From UBA10348 sp002469915 (GTDB taxonomy: Bacteria; Bacteroidota; Rhodothermia; Rhodothermales; UBA10348): a stretch of DNA of 64,000 nt. The notes under the pieces were generated by a model that did not search any database, was not told the DNA's origin, and saw only the letters and a program-made list of their open reading frames with translations. This document shows positions 1 through 7,058 of the stretch, piece after piece; within the stretch, counting starts at the first letter, position 1, and every line of letters begins with the position of its first letter. The position numbers were made by a program, and so were the translations under genes. The stretch is taken from assembly GCA_029249345.1 (NCBI GenBank), contig JAQWHM010000001.1, positions 257,959-321,958 on the forward strand. The letters run 5' to 3'.

Positions 1-298
1 CAATCTCAATATTCTGGATGCGCTCAATGGGAATATTGCGCTTTCTCCGTGTAATGACCCCAGAGTGAATGACCAGTTCCGTGGGTGTAATCCAGTACCG
101 GAATCGCATGTAGTACAGCGCAATCCACGGTATGATGAACATAGCGTACACACCGGCCAACACGAGATTAAACCATGCTGTCGAGTCCCCAGACGTAAAC
201 ACCGGCAATAAGATAAATCCTAGCGCCGGCAGACTGACGACCATACGCTGTAACAGCGTCATGGGATGGAGACGTCGTACTTCGTTAGAGGGCTTCAT
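1..298 (-). CDS. PH-domain membrane protein, YdbT-like (partial, runs off left edge)
   Basis: The first 99 codons of a gene on the minus strand that continues beyond base 1. The visible protein starts MKPSNEVRRLHPMTLLQ, has two closely spaced hydrophobic segments (about residues 20-37 and 45-62), then a stretch that reads WITPTELVIHSGVITRRKR and IPIERIQNIEI. That is the start of a bacterial PH (bPH2, formerly DUF304) domain as in YdbT. The ATG lies inside the end of the preceding PH gene (overlap of 14 bases), so the two are probably co-translated, matching the usual YdbS-YdbT pairing. Such proteins sit in the inner membrane; their biochemical role is poorly known. Only the N-terminal part can be judged. 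Confidence 0.8.
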   Translation of the reverse strand, partial: MKPSNEVRRLHPMTLLQRMVVSLPALGFILLPVFTSGDSTAWFNLVLAGVYAMFIIPWIALYYMRFRYWITPTELVIHSGVITRRKRNIPIERIQNIEI

Positions 299-857
299 CA
301 GTGATATAGGTCTTCATTTCGTCTCGCAATCTCTCCGCTTCGGACATGGCAAGACCTGGGAGAGACACGTCACTACTTCGAGTGCCGGCGGTGTGAATGA
401 TCAATTTCCCCAGTTCATATTCCCTCTCGAACAAGTCCTGAGACACATCCAAATGCTGCAGGCGTCGCAATGGAACGACTGTGTGAACCCGGTTGAAAAT
501 GCCATGAACCAATACCAATTCGGTGGGCTGAAGCGCATAGCGCCAATAGGCATATCTAAGTGAAGGAATCCACCAAGAAATACTAAATCCCACGATCAGG
601 GCAATGGCTGGAAGAACCCCAAACGGAGCCAATTTGTCCGAATCGAAAAAATTCAGAATGTCCACAACCAGCACAGCCAACATAAAGATGCCCATCCATA
701 TGCCTGTTTTGATTCGCCAGACCGTAACGATTTCTGGAGCCAGCTTATTAAGCTCGGAAAAAGAAGCCACACCCGCTTCCGTATTCGGGAGGATGGATTT
801 GTTGGAGGTGTTTTCCATATAAGTATCGCGGGTAATGACGACTACTCCATCACGCAT
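285..857 (-). CDS. PH-domain (bPH2) membrane protein, YdbS-like
   Basis: A 190-residue protein with two hydrophobic segments (about residues 53-70 and 79-95) followed by the bPH2 core: YALQPTELVLVHGIFNRVHT, then VPLRRLQHLDVSQD, and a C-terminal DVSLPGLAMSEAERLRDEM. This is the YdbS-type half of the YdbS/YdbT pair, and the YdbT-like gene follows with a 14-base overlap. The start is uncertain. The ATG at 857 gives the longest form; a second in-frame ATG at 818 (MENTSNK) gives a more usual length; neither has a clear Shine-Dalgarno sequence. Function beyond membrane location is not established for the family. Confidence 0.8.
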   Translation of the reverse strand: MRDGVVVITRDTYMENTSNKSILPNTEAGVASFSELNKLAPEIVTVWRIKTGIWMGIFMLAVLVVDILNFFDSDKLAPFGVLPAIALIVGFSISWWIPSLRYAYWRYALQPTELVLVHGIFNRVHTVVPLRRLQHLDVSQDLFEREYELGKLIIHTAGTRSSDVSLPGLAMSEAERLRDEMKTYITDEAL

Positions 858-896
858 GAATGAATGAAAAGGTTCAAAAAGCCCGTCGTCGTTCGA

Positions 897-1520
897 CTAG
901 TTAACCTGCAATTTGAATACTATTGCCGCGAGTGCGCCACCCACCAGCGGACCTACAATGTAGAGCCACAGATTTCCGAATCCACCATCGCCCAAAACGG
1001 CATCAACCAGAATCGCGCCTAATCCGACGGCCGGATTGAATACGCCACCTGAAATATCTCCGACCGCCCAAACACCTGCCATCACGATGACACCAATGGC
1101 CAGACCGTAGTAGGCATTGCCTTTCGTTGCATCATTAATTGCCACCTGAAGGATGACCAGCACGAGCGCAAACGTGAACAAAATTTCAGCAAAAAGCGCC
1201 CGAGCAGCGTCTGCTTCAGGAGCAATCGTTAACGTATTGCCCGTGAGATAACTGGACGCAATACCAGCTAGAACAGCTCCAATCAGTTGAGTACCTACGT
1301 ATTTCAACGCTTCCCCAGATTCAATCTTGCCATTCATCAGGAATCCCAAGGTTGTAGCAGGGTTGTAATGAGCGCCCGATATATGACCACCCATATAAAT
1401 CATACCCATCAGTCCAGTACCGATGACCAGAGGTGCGAATGGGGTGCCTGATGAAATGGCCAGACCAATCGTCAGGACAAGAAAAAATGTCCCAATCCCT
1501 TCGGTAATGAGTTTATTCAA
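897..1520 (-). CDS. Aquaporin / MIP-family channel
   Basis: A 207-residue, six-helix membrane protein of the major intrinsic protein family. Both half-helix signatures are present: HISGAHYNPATT (Asn at residue 53) and GGVFNPAVGLGA (Asn at residue 162). The second NPA box is normally followed by Arg, which forms part of the selectivity filter; here that position is Val, so the pore may not be a standard water channel. The start is a TTG at 1520 preceded by AAGGTG four bases upstream, and the protein then begins MNKLITEGIGT as MIP proteins do. It stands between the CYTH gene and the PH pair on the same strand, with gaps of 62 and 39 bases. Substrate unknown. Confidence 0.9.
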   Translation of the reverse strand: MNKLITEGIGTFFLVLTIGLAISSGTPFAPLVIGTGLMGMIYMGGHISGAHYNPATTLGFLMNGKIESGEALKYVGTQLIGAVLAGIASSYLTGNTLTIAPEADAARALFAEILFTFALVLVILQVAINDATKGNAYYGLAIGVIVMAGVWAVGDISGGVFNPAVGLGAILVDAVLGDGGFGNLWLYIVGPLVGGALAAIVFKLQVN

Positions 1521-1582
1521 AGTGCACCTTCAAATTGAGTGGAAGAGCTGGCTAGCACCATGCCTTGCGAACTCTGATGGGG

Positions 1583-2107
1583 TTATGCGTCCATGAGAAG
1601 ATCAGAATAGGATCGATCTATCAGGTCTTCTGGCTGAATCCCAAGTAATTCGATCCAGGCATCACATTGCTCACGCAACGCGTATTCTGTGTGCGACCCA
1701 TCCGCATCGATGGCTTCAATTTCCACAAACGTACCTAGTTCATGAACCACATCTAAATGGAGCTTAACGTTTTCAACAAACCATATTTCGCGTTGCTTGT
1801 CGACAACAACCAATACCCCATTAGAGGCAGAAAGCACCTCTTTCAAGGCTGGATCTGGAACCAGCTTATACAAGACGACATCCGAACGCTTAGGCCCGGC
1901 CTGATTACTTCGACTGTAGAAAATCAGGCTGTTTTCAATATTGCCTTCACGCAACTTCAGACGCCCTTCCGAAACGTTGAAGTAAGTATCGATTTGATGG
2001 TCTAGTCCAACTTGACGGGCGTTTTTGGACCGTAGAATAGCTCTAATGTGGTCATGACGATCAGACCGGGCTTTGATTTCAATATTCAACCGCACCCCAC
2101 CAGCCAT
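1583..2107 (-). CDS. CYTH-domain protein (class IV adenylate cyclase-like)
   Basis: About 174 residues. It opens with the CYTH signature LNIEIKARSDRHD, then QIDTYFNVSEGRLKLREGN (the conserved xYF...RLKLRxG strand), then the late strand KLHLDVVHELGTFVEIEAI, where Glu residues ligate metal in the tunnel. This arrangement is typical of small CyaB-like or thiamine-triphosphatase-like proteins that act on triphosphates with Mg or Mn. The first acidic residue of ExExK is Asn here, which is common in this subgroup. I prefer the ATG at 2107 because GAGGGA lies about eleven bases upstream; an ATG at 2125 would add six residues. Five bases separate the longer form from the VKOR-DsbA gene, so they are likely one transcript. 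Confidence 0.75.
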   Translation of the reverse strand: MAGGVRLNIEIKARSDRHDHIRAILRSKNARQVGLDHQIDTYFNVSEGRLKLREGNIENSLIFYSRSNQAGPKRSDVVLYKLVPDPALKEVLSASNGVLVVVDKQREIWFVENVKLHLDVVHELGTFVEIEAIDADGSHTEYALREQCDAWIELLGIQPEDLIDRSYSDLLMDA

Positions 2108-2130
2108 CGAATTATCGTCCCTCATCGATG

Positions 2131-3396
2131 TTAGAGTCTAGACAGTTCTTCTTGCACAACGGCTCTGATAAAATCAGTATTCCGCCAGTAGGTCACTTTT
2201 CGACCATTGATAAAGACGGTAGGAGTAGAACTCAATTGTGTCGCTCTGCCATATTCGAGATCATCCAATACTCTCTGGTGTACGTCCGGGCGCACCATAC
2301 AGGTGGCAAACGCTTCGCGGTCCCACCCCATATCCTCAGCAATACTCATGTAGAGTTGAGGTGAGAGCGTGACCTGATTACGAAAGAGTTCATCATGGTA
2401 ATTCCAAAAATCACCGAACTCAGTCGCACAGACACCCGCTTTGGCCGCATTACCAGCTTGCGCGTGAAGCTGAGACTGCATAGAGGTGTTGATTGAACTA
2501 TCCAGCGGGTAATTCATGAAGGTCATTTTCACGTCATCCTGATATTCGAACAGCGTTGGACGCAAGTGAAAGGCAGAATCGCGACAGGCAGGACACTGAA
2601 AGTCAGCAAACTCCACCACTTCCACAGCGGATTCGGGGTTTCCCCACACCGCAGCCTCAGGATGCGTATCCACTTGGATCTGCTGCTGACGAAAATGTGC
2701 ATTCAGCGCTACATCCATATCAAACCCAACCGTACCGGTGAGCGCGCGCTGATGATTCAGCGCGCCAGCATATCCAATTCCAAAAACGACAGCAACTGTG
2801 ATGCCCACTTTTACGAGCTGAGGCGAGAATTTGAGTTGTTCTTCCTGACCGCGAACCCCTGCAATCCAAGCTCCAATGAGCCCACCCCACTTCAATGGAC
2901 TATATCCAAGAGCCAGACCGAGCGAGATCGCCGTTCCAAAATTGGCCACATACATGCCGATGCAGACGATGCACAACACCCCAAGTGAATACAGATGGTA
3001 GGCTTTCACGAACGTGAAAAGAACTGCTCCCATACTCAGTATAAAAGCAGCCGCGACGAAAGGAGCCGTGCTAGAACGATTCTCAATGGTTGCTCCATAC
3101 AGAGCGGCTAAACCCGAGAAGGCATAAAACAGAAATCCCCACCATGCCACAGGAATACCAAACATCTTGGCATAGCTGGACGCATTAGCGATATCACAGT
3201 TTATCCAGTCATTGAGGGAGCATCCACTTGCCTCAACAAGCCCCTGACTTTCGATGGAGAACGTCAGATTGGTAGCATAAAAAGCTAGAGCGGCACCTAA
3301 AGCTGCAAATATCGCAGCGGCCCAGAGTGCATTTTTACTCAAATCTGGCTGATTCGTACGTTTTGCTCTTTGTTTGCGTCTGTTTTCTTTGGCCAT
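2131..3396 (-). CDS. VKOR-DsbA fusion protein (disulfide-bond formation)
   Basis: A 421-residue inner-membrane thiol oxidase. After a basic N-terminus (KENRRKQRAKR) come several transmembrane helices of a vitamin K epoxide reductase domain, with loop cysteines C59 and C67 and the active CxxC at C142-IV-C145. A DsbA-like thioredoxin domain follows, with the active site CPAC at residues 268-271 in FADFQCPACRDS. In such fusions the VKOR half reoxidises the periplasmic thioredoxin half using quinone, replacing the DsbA/DsbB pair. The late segment STPTVFINGRKV is the conserved cis-Pro region. All four VKOR cysteines and both thioredoxin cysteines are present, so the protein should be active. It may serve the Cys-rich sialidase-fold protein encoded nearby, which is inference. 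Confidence 0.93.
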   Translation of the reverse strand: MAKENRRKQRAKRTNQPDLSKNALWAAAIFAALGAALAFYATNLTFSIESQGLVEASGCSLNDWINCDIANASSYAKMFGIPVAWWGFLFYAFSGLAALYGATIENRSSTAPFVAAAFILSMGAVLFTFVKAYHLYSLGVLCIVCIGMYVANFGTAISLGLALGYSPLKWGGLIGAWIAGVRGQEEQLKFSPQLVKVGITVAVVFGIGYAGALNHQRALTGTVGFDMDVALNAHFRQQQIQVDTHPEAAVWGNPESAVEVVEFADFQCPACRDSAFHLRPTLFEYQDDVKMTFMNYPLDSSINTSMQSQLHAQAGNAAKAGVCATEFGDFWNYHDELFRNQVTLSPQLYMSIAEDMGWDREAFATCMVRPDVHQRVLDDLEYGRATQLSSTPTVFINGRKVTYWRNTDFIRAVVQEELSRL

Positions 3397-3427
3397 ATCG
3401 CTTTAAATACCGCTTGATATACGTTAG

Positions 3428-3859
3428 CTAACTGATTATTGGACGTACCCTACGCTTCATGAAGCTTGCGGATTCCGGACACAGGCATCGAAATTCCTCG
3501 GAATCTCTCAGCTTTGCCGGGGCCTCTTCTCTAGAGACCAACTCGAATCCAAACCGAACAAAAAATTGCTCAGCCGTTTCCGTAAGGAGGTACAAATCCC
3601 TTTTCGTTCCGGAAACTAAAGACTTTACAAGCATCTGTCCAACACCTTTTCCCCGATAGGCTGGGTGTACGACAATGGATCTCACTAATCCGTCTGATCC
3701 ACGAACCTCAATCACCCCTGCACCCACCACGACTGCACCTTCTTTGACCACAAGGAAGTGGTCTGCTAACTCAGTCACGCCTGAAACGGGCAACCCAGCC
3801 TCGGAAAGCATCTTAAGCACGTGAACCAGATCGTCAGTATGTAAACGATCCACTACCAT
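3428..3859 (-). CDS. GNAT-family acetyltransferase (ArsN2-like)
   Basis: A 143-residue GNAT protein. Motif A is clear: VRSIVVHPAYRGKGVGQML, the acetyl-CoA pyrophosphate loop. The later YLLTETAEQFFVRFGFELV matches the fourth strand and final helix region of the ArsN2/YhbS-like subgroup. I take the ATG at 3859 as the start because it lies across the upstream stop codon (ATGGTAG, seven-base overlap) and gives MVVDRLHTDDL, which matches the usual short GNAT N-terminus; a longer reading from 3907 would run deep into the upstream gene. Substrate unknown. It is the last gene of a coupled trio with the sialidase-fold and MazG-like genes. Confidence 0.85.
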   Translation of the reverse strand: MVVDRLHTDDLVHVLKMLSEAGLPVSGVTELADHFLVVKEGAVVVGAGVIEVRGSDGLVRSIVVHPAYRGKGVGQMLVKSLVSGTKRDLYLLTETAEQFFVRFGFELVSREEAPAKLRDSEEFRCLCPESASFMKRRVRPIIS

Positions 3860-5049
3860 GAAACCTGCGCGGTCTGCAGTGTGGAAGGCTCCCCGGGCAC
3901 GGTCCAAGCGGCAATCAATGAATCACCAAACTTTTCTAGACGAGGGTAGCCCGAGCTTCGAGCAGAAGACGTATCCGCTACTTTCACCGTGTGCAGTGTT
4001 TTTCCAGCACGATTTATAATCTTTAACATCAAACCAGCTTCTTCAGAACCGGCTGACTCAATCCACATGACAGCAACTTCTGAGTCGGACACCATACGGA
4101 GAGCCACGCGGCCGGTGGGTCGCCCGGAATCAATTTGGATAGGTGCTTCAAACGTCAATCCCTGATCACCGGAAAAAGCAACGTGAACTGCAGGCGACCC
4201 ACCGGCCGCCGTAAACCATGCTACGGCCACCGTTTCATCAGATGAGTGTGCAGCAGGGCCGTTCACCGGACACGCTTGCAGCATCCAGCCATCATTATGT
4301 ACCGGCACTGGTTCAGACCACGTCTTGTTCTCGAAACGCGAGGTATAGATATCTCGCACCTCCCCTTCAGATCGATCTCGGTAAAACGCCATGACCGTTC
4401 CATCTTCAAGTGAGGTCATCGTTGTCGGGCAACAATCACATGTCCGGGTATCCACTGCACTCTCTTCGCCCAAACTGCCGTCCCACGCGATACTGCGAGC
4501 ATGCATGGCCATTTCATTAGTACCACTGGCGTACCCATTACCATCGAGCCAAGTGGCTATATAGCCTGTTGGCACGGGCACGACGCTTACAAAGCCATGT
4601 TCTGTAGGCGACAGATCCTGGTGTAACCAAGCAGGAGCGCTCCAGGAAGCTCCCTCGTCGTTACTCACCGCATAGCGAACACCATACGCATACCGGTTTT
4701 CTCCTAACCGCTGCAACCAATGGGCCATCATGTGTCCCGATCCAGCAGCTGTTACGGACGGAACATCAGCCCAATTCACGAACCAGTCGGCTCCTTTGGC
4801 AATCGTTTGAGCCGGTGTCCATGTGCCGTCCACCAATTCCGACCAACGCAGGGCTGCTTCCGTTTCGGAATCTGTTTTCGAACGCTCTACCCAAGACATA
4901 AATACCCTGCCATCGGGGTCGCCACTAAGGTGAGGTTCTCCCGCGATGCCTTGCGTTTGAAGTGGGATCAAGTCCACTTCAACCGTCCCTCCGAATGAAG
5001 ACCAAAATGACGCGACCGTAAAAACGAGTACAGCAAATAGAATGCGCAT
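3853..5049 (-). CDS. Secreted sialidase-fold (BNR repeat) protein
   Basis: A 398-residue protein with a signal peptide (MRILFAVLVFTVASFWSS). It has a beta-propeller built from repeats of the type HLSGDPDGRVFMSWVER, and an Asp-box SNDEGASWSAP near residue 126 with a second, SGDQGLTFEAP, near residue 290. Around residue 200 there is a Cys cluster, DTRTCDCCPTT, and a further Cys at QACPVNGPA; these probably form disulfides or bind metal outside the cytoplasm. The fold is that of exo-alpha-sialidase-like propellers, but the catalytic Arg triad cannot be confirmed by eye, so sialidase activity is not claimed. Its ATG overlaps the MazG-like stop (ATGA), and it overlaps the GNAT gene by seven bases. 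Confidence 0.75.
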   Translation of the reverse strand: MRILFAVLVFTVASFWSSFGGTVEVDLIPLQTQGIAGEPHLSGDPDGRVFMSWVERSKTDSETEAALRWSELVDGTWTPAQTIAKGADWFVNWADVPSVTAAGSGHMMAHWLQRLGENRYAYGVRYAVSNDEGASWSAPAWLHQDLSPTEHGFVSVVPVPTGYIATWLDGNGYASGTNEMAMHARSIAWDGSLGEESAVDTRTCDCCPTTMTSLEDGTVMAFYRDRSEGEVRDIYTSRFENKTWSEPVPVHNDGWMLQACPVNGPAAHSSDETVAVAWFTAAGGSPAVHVAFSGDQGLTFEAPIQIDSGRPTGRVALRMVSDSEVAVMWIESAGSEEAGLMLKIINRAGKTLHTVKVADTSSARSSGYPRLEKFGDSLIAAWTVPGEPSTLQTAQVSW

Positions 5050-5495
5050 CAGCCCCAGCCCTTATCAATAGCACCCATGATGTCTGGAGGCGTCCAGCCT
5101 GGTGGCTTCATCCATTTGCCGTCCTCGCGCCGATAGCTGCCCTCTCCAAACTTGCGGAGGTTAGACGCATCAACTTCCTCGAGTAACGGCTCATCATCGA
5201 TCCCAAAAGCAATTAACGTACCCATAGTGACCACAGAAATATCTGCGCACCCATCGGCTACTTCTTGCAGATTGATTTCTCCGCCGCCACTGTACTGCAA
5301 CCCTTCTTCAACGATTTCAATGCCCTCGATATGAACGTGGACGCCAAGAGCATCGACGGTTTCAAGTGCTTCTTCAAGAATGAGTTTAGCTCGCAGGATG
5401 CGTGTTTTTTCGTCAGGAACGACTGCACCTTCAGGCGTATCCTGCCCGACTTTCTGCATGAAAGATTTGATCCGATCGTAATGGGCTGTGGGCAT
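5049..5495 (-). CDS. MazG-like / PRA-PH-type nucleotide pyrophosphohydrolase
   Basis: A 148-residue all-alpha NTP-PPase-superfamily protein. The metal-binding residues are visible: LILEEALET (Glu 41, 42 and 45) and EVADGCADISVV (Asp 81 and 85), followed by SNLRKFGEGSYRREDGK. Relatives hydrolyse nucleoside triphosphates or phosphoribosyl-ATP to the monophosphate and PPi. The insertion LGVHVHIEG...LQYSGGGEINL between the two helices resembles phage-type and housekeeping MazG-like proteins rather than HisE. It is the first gene of the coupled trio (ATGA overlap with the sialidase-fold gene), a pairing with no obvious functional logic. It probably works in nucleotide-pool cleaning. Confidence 0.8.
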   Translation of the reverse strand: MPTAHYDRIKSFMQKVGQDTPEGAVVPDEKTRILRAKLILEEALETVDALGVHVHIEGIEIVEEGLQYSGGGEINLQEVADGCADISVVTMGTLIAFGIDDEPLLEEVDASNLRKFGEGSYRREDGKWMKPPGWTPPDIMGAIDKGWG

Positions 5496-5564
5496 AAGAG
5501 TGGATTACTTTTAAGTCAAAAATGAGGTGAGAAATTAGCAGGTTGGTGCCACAATTCCGATAGG

Positions 5565-6899
5565 TCAGGCTTTGCCCAGCGGTGCTTTTTCGCTTCCCGG
5601 CCAGATCCGTCCCATTCCGAAAAGAACACGAATGACAATCCATACTCCGGTCACGATCCAAACGGTTAAAATGGTCAATCCATAAAGCCATCCTACCCCG
5701 TACAGGATGATCACTCCAACAATGGTAGCTATCGTTGTGGCATCTCGTAGATACTTGAAGTCTCCCGTTCCCCAGTGCACGCCGTCCGTTCCAAAGGCTA
5801 ATGCATTAATCGGTTGCATGATGAAGGCGGCAAACCAAGGCGCCGAAAATGCATACCGCGCCGCCTCCGGCACCAAAAGTTTGGCGATGAGATCTTCTCC
5901 TATCCACATGACCACCATCAATGCGCAGCCAAATCCAAAGGACCACTGCATGATCGTCTTGGCAACCAATCGGGCCGTGTCTTTGCGTTCCGTTCCCACA
6001 AAGAAGCCAACCAGACTTTGCCCTGCTATGGCAAACGCGTCCAGAAATAGTGCAGTGAATAACCAAAATTGGCGAATTGCCTGATGAACCGCTCCTGCAT
6101 CTGCGCCTAACTTGGTGGCTTCTCTCGTTCCCACCACGAGAAACAGAGTCAGCATTCCTGTACGCACAAAAAGGTCACCACCCGTCCTAAACAGATGACG
6201 GACGCGCTCCCCATCCCAAGAAAGGCGGGCGTCAAGATGACGTCGAACGAGAACAAGCGTGATAACAGCTCCGACCCATTGCGAAATACTCGTAGCGGCG
6301 GCAGCACCCTCGATGCCCATTGCCGGAATCGGGCCGTAGCCGAAGATGAGTAAGGCATCCAGTGCAATATTCAATGCATTCACGCCCACGGCGACCCAAA
6401 GAGGAATTTTCATCGCTTGCACACCACGCAGGGCTCCAAACCCAGCGATAGTGATGAGGATGGCTGGAGATCCAATCCAACGAATCGTCATATACGAGAC
6501 CGACGCATCCTGAATAGCTCCAGAAGCTCCGAGTAAGGAAGCAACGAATGGAGTCAATGGCCAAAGGAGAAGTGCCGCTCCACCTCCTAGCAGGGCTGCT
6601 AGCATCATGGCCATACCAACAATCTCCCCCCGCTTGCCCGCATTTCCCCGTCCTAATTCTCGCGCCACATCGGTCTGCGTCGCAATTCCCAAGAAGTTGA
6701 AAATCCAAAAAATGGACGAAAGGGCCATCGTGCCCACTCCCAATGCCGAAGTTTCCACTGCGCCCAGTCGCGCAATAAACGCCGTGTCCACCAATCCAGT
6801 GAGTGGTTCTGCGATCAGAGAAAACAAGACCGGCACCGATAACCTGAGCAAGGTTCGGTGTGGTGAGGACTCAAATGGATGCGTCTTAACCTGGTTCAC
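5565..6899 (-). CDS. MATE-family multidrug/metabolite exporter (DinF-like)
   Basis: A twelve-helix antiporter of the MATE family, about 444 residues. It begins LLRLSVPVLFSLIAEPLTGLVD, followed by FIARLGAVETSALGVG, the conserved first-helix and loop signature of DinF-type MATE proteins; the second half repeats the pattern around FRTGGDLFVRTGMLTLFLVV. I place the start at GTG 6899 (V-N-Q-V-K-T-H-P). The open frame extends to an ATG at 7049, but the added 50 residues show no MATE similarity and would leave only nine bases to the divergent TonB gene. The chosen start gives the usual family length and a 159-base divergent promoter region. Such proteins export drugs or toxic metabolites using Na or H gradients. 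Confidence 0.85.
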   Translation of the reverse strand: MNQVKTHPFESSPHRTLLRLSVPVLFSLIAEPLTGLVDTAFIARLGAVETSALGVGTMALSSIFWIFNFLGIATQTDVARELGRGNAGKRGEIVGMAMMLAALLGGGAALLLWPLTPFVASLLGASGAIQDASVSYMTIRWIGSPAILITIAGFGALRGVQAMKIPLWVAVGVNALNIALDALLIFGYGPIPAMGIEGAAAATSISQWVGAVITLVLVRRHLDARLSWDGERVRHLFRTGGDLFVRTGMLTLFLVVGTREATKLGADAGAVHQAIRQFWLFTALFLDAFAIAGQSLVGFFVGTERKDTARLVAKTIMQWSFGFGCALMVVMWIGEDLIAKLLVPEAARYAFSAPWFAAFIMQPINALAFGTDGVHWGTGDFKYLRDATTIATIVGVIILYGVGWLYGLTILTVWIVTGVWIVIRVLFGMGRIWPGSEKAPLGKA

Positions 6900-7058
6900 G
6901 AAAAGGGAATTGGGGCTGGGAAGGCTGAATTCCAAAACTACGAAAAGTAGCCGATCCCACTTGAGGTCTTTTTGATTCCGATTTCGGGTTGAATACGACC
7001 GGATGATTATCGATTTTGAGTATCCGCCGACCCTCCAAAATCCGTCCATTTTGGCCGT
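6900..7058. promoter_or_regulatory. Divergent promoter region, MATE exporter / TonB receptor
   Basis: This 159-base gap separates two divergently transcribed genes and must hold both promoters if the MATE start is at 6899. It contains an AT-rich core near 7000-7020. I could not identify a reliable -35/-10 pair, a riboswitch fold or a metal-regulator box by eye. Confidence 0.35.

Noticed and set aside
6900..7049. A 50-residue N-terminal extension of the MATE protein
   Set aside because: No similarity to MATE proteins, composition unlike the rest, and it would remove nearly all promoter space of the TonB gene.
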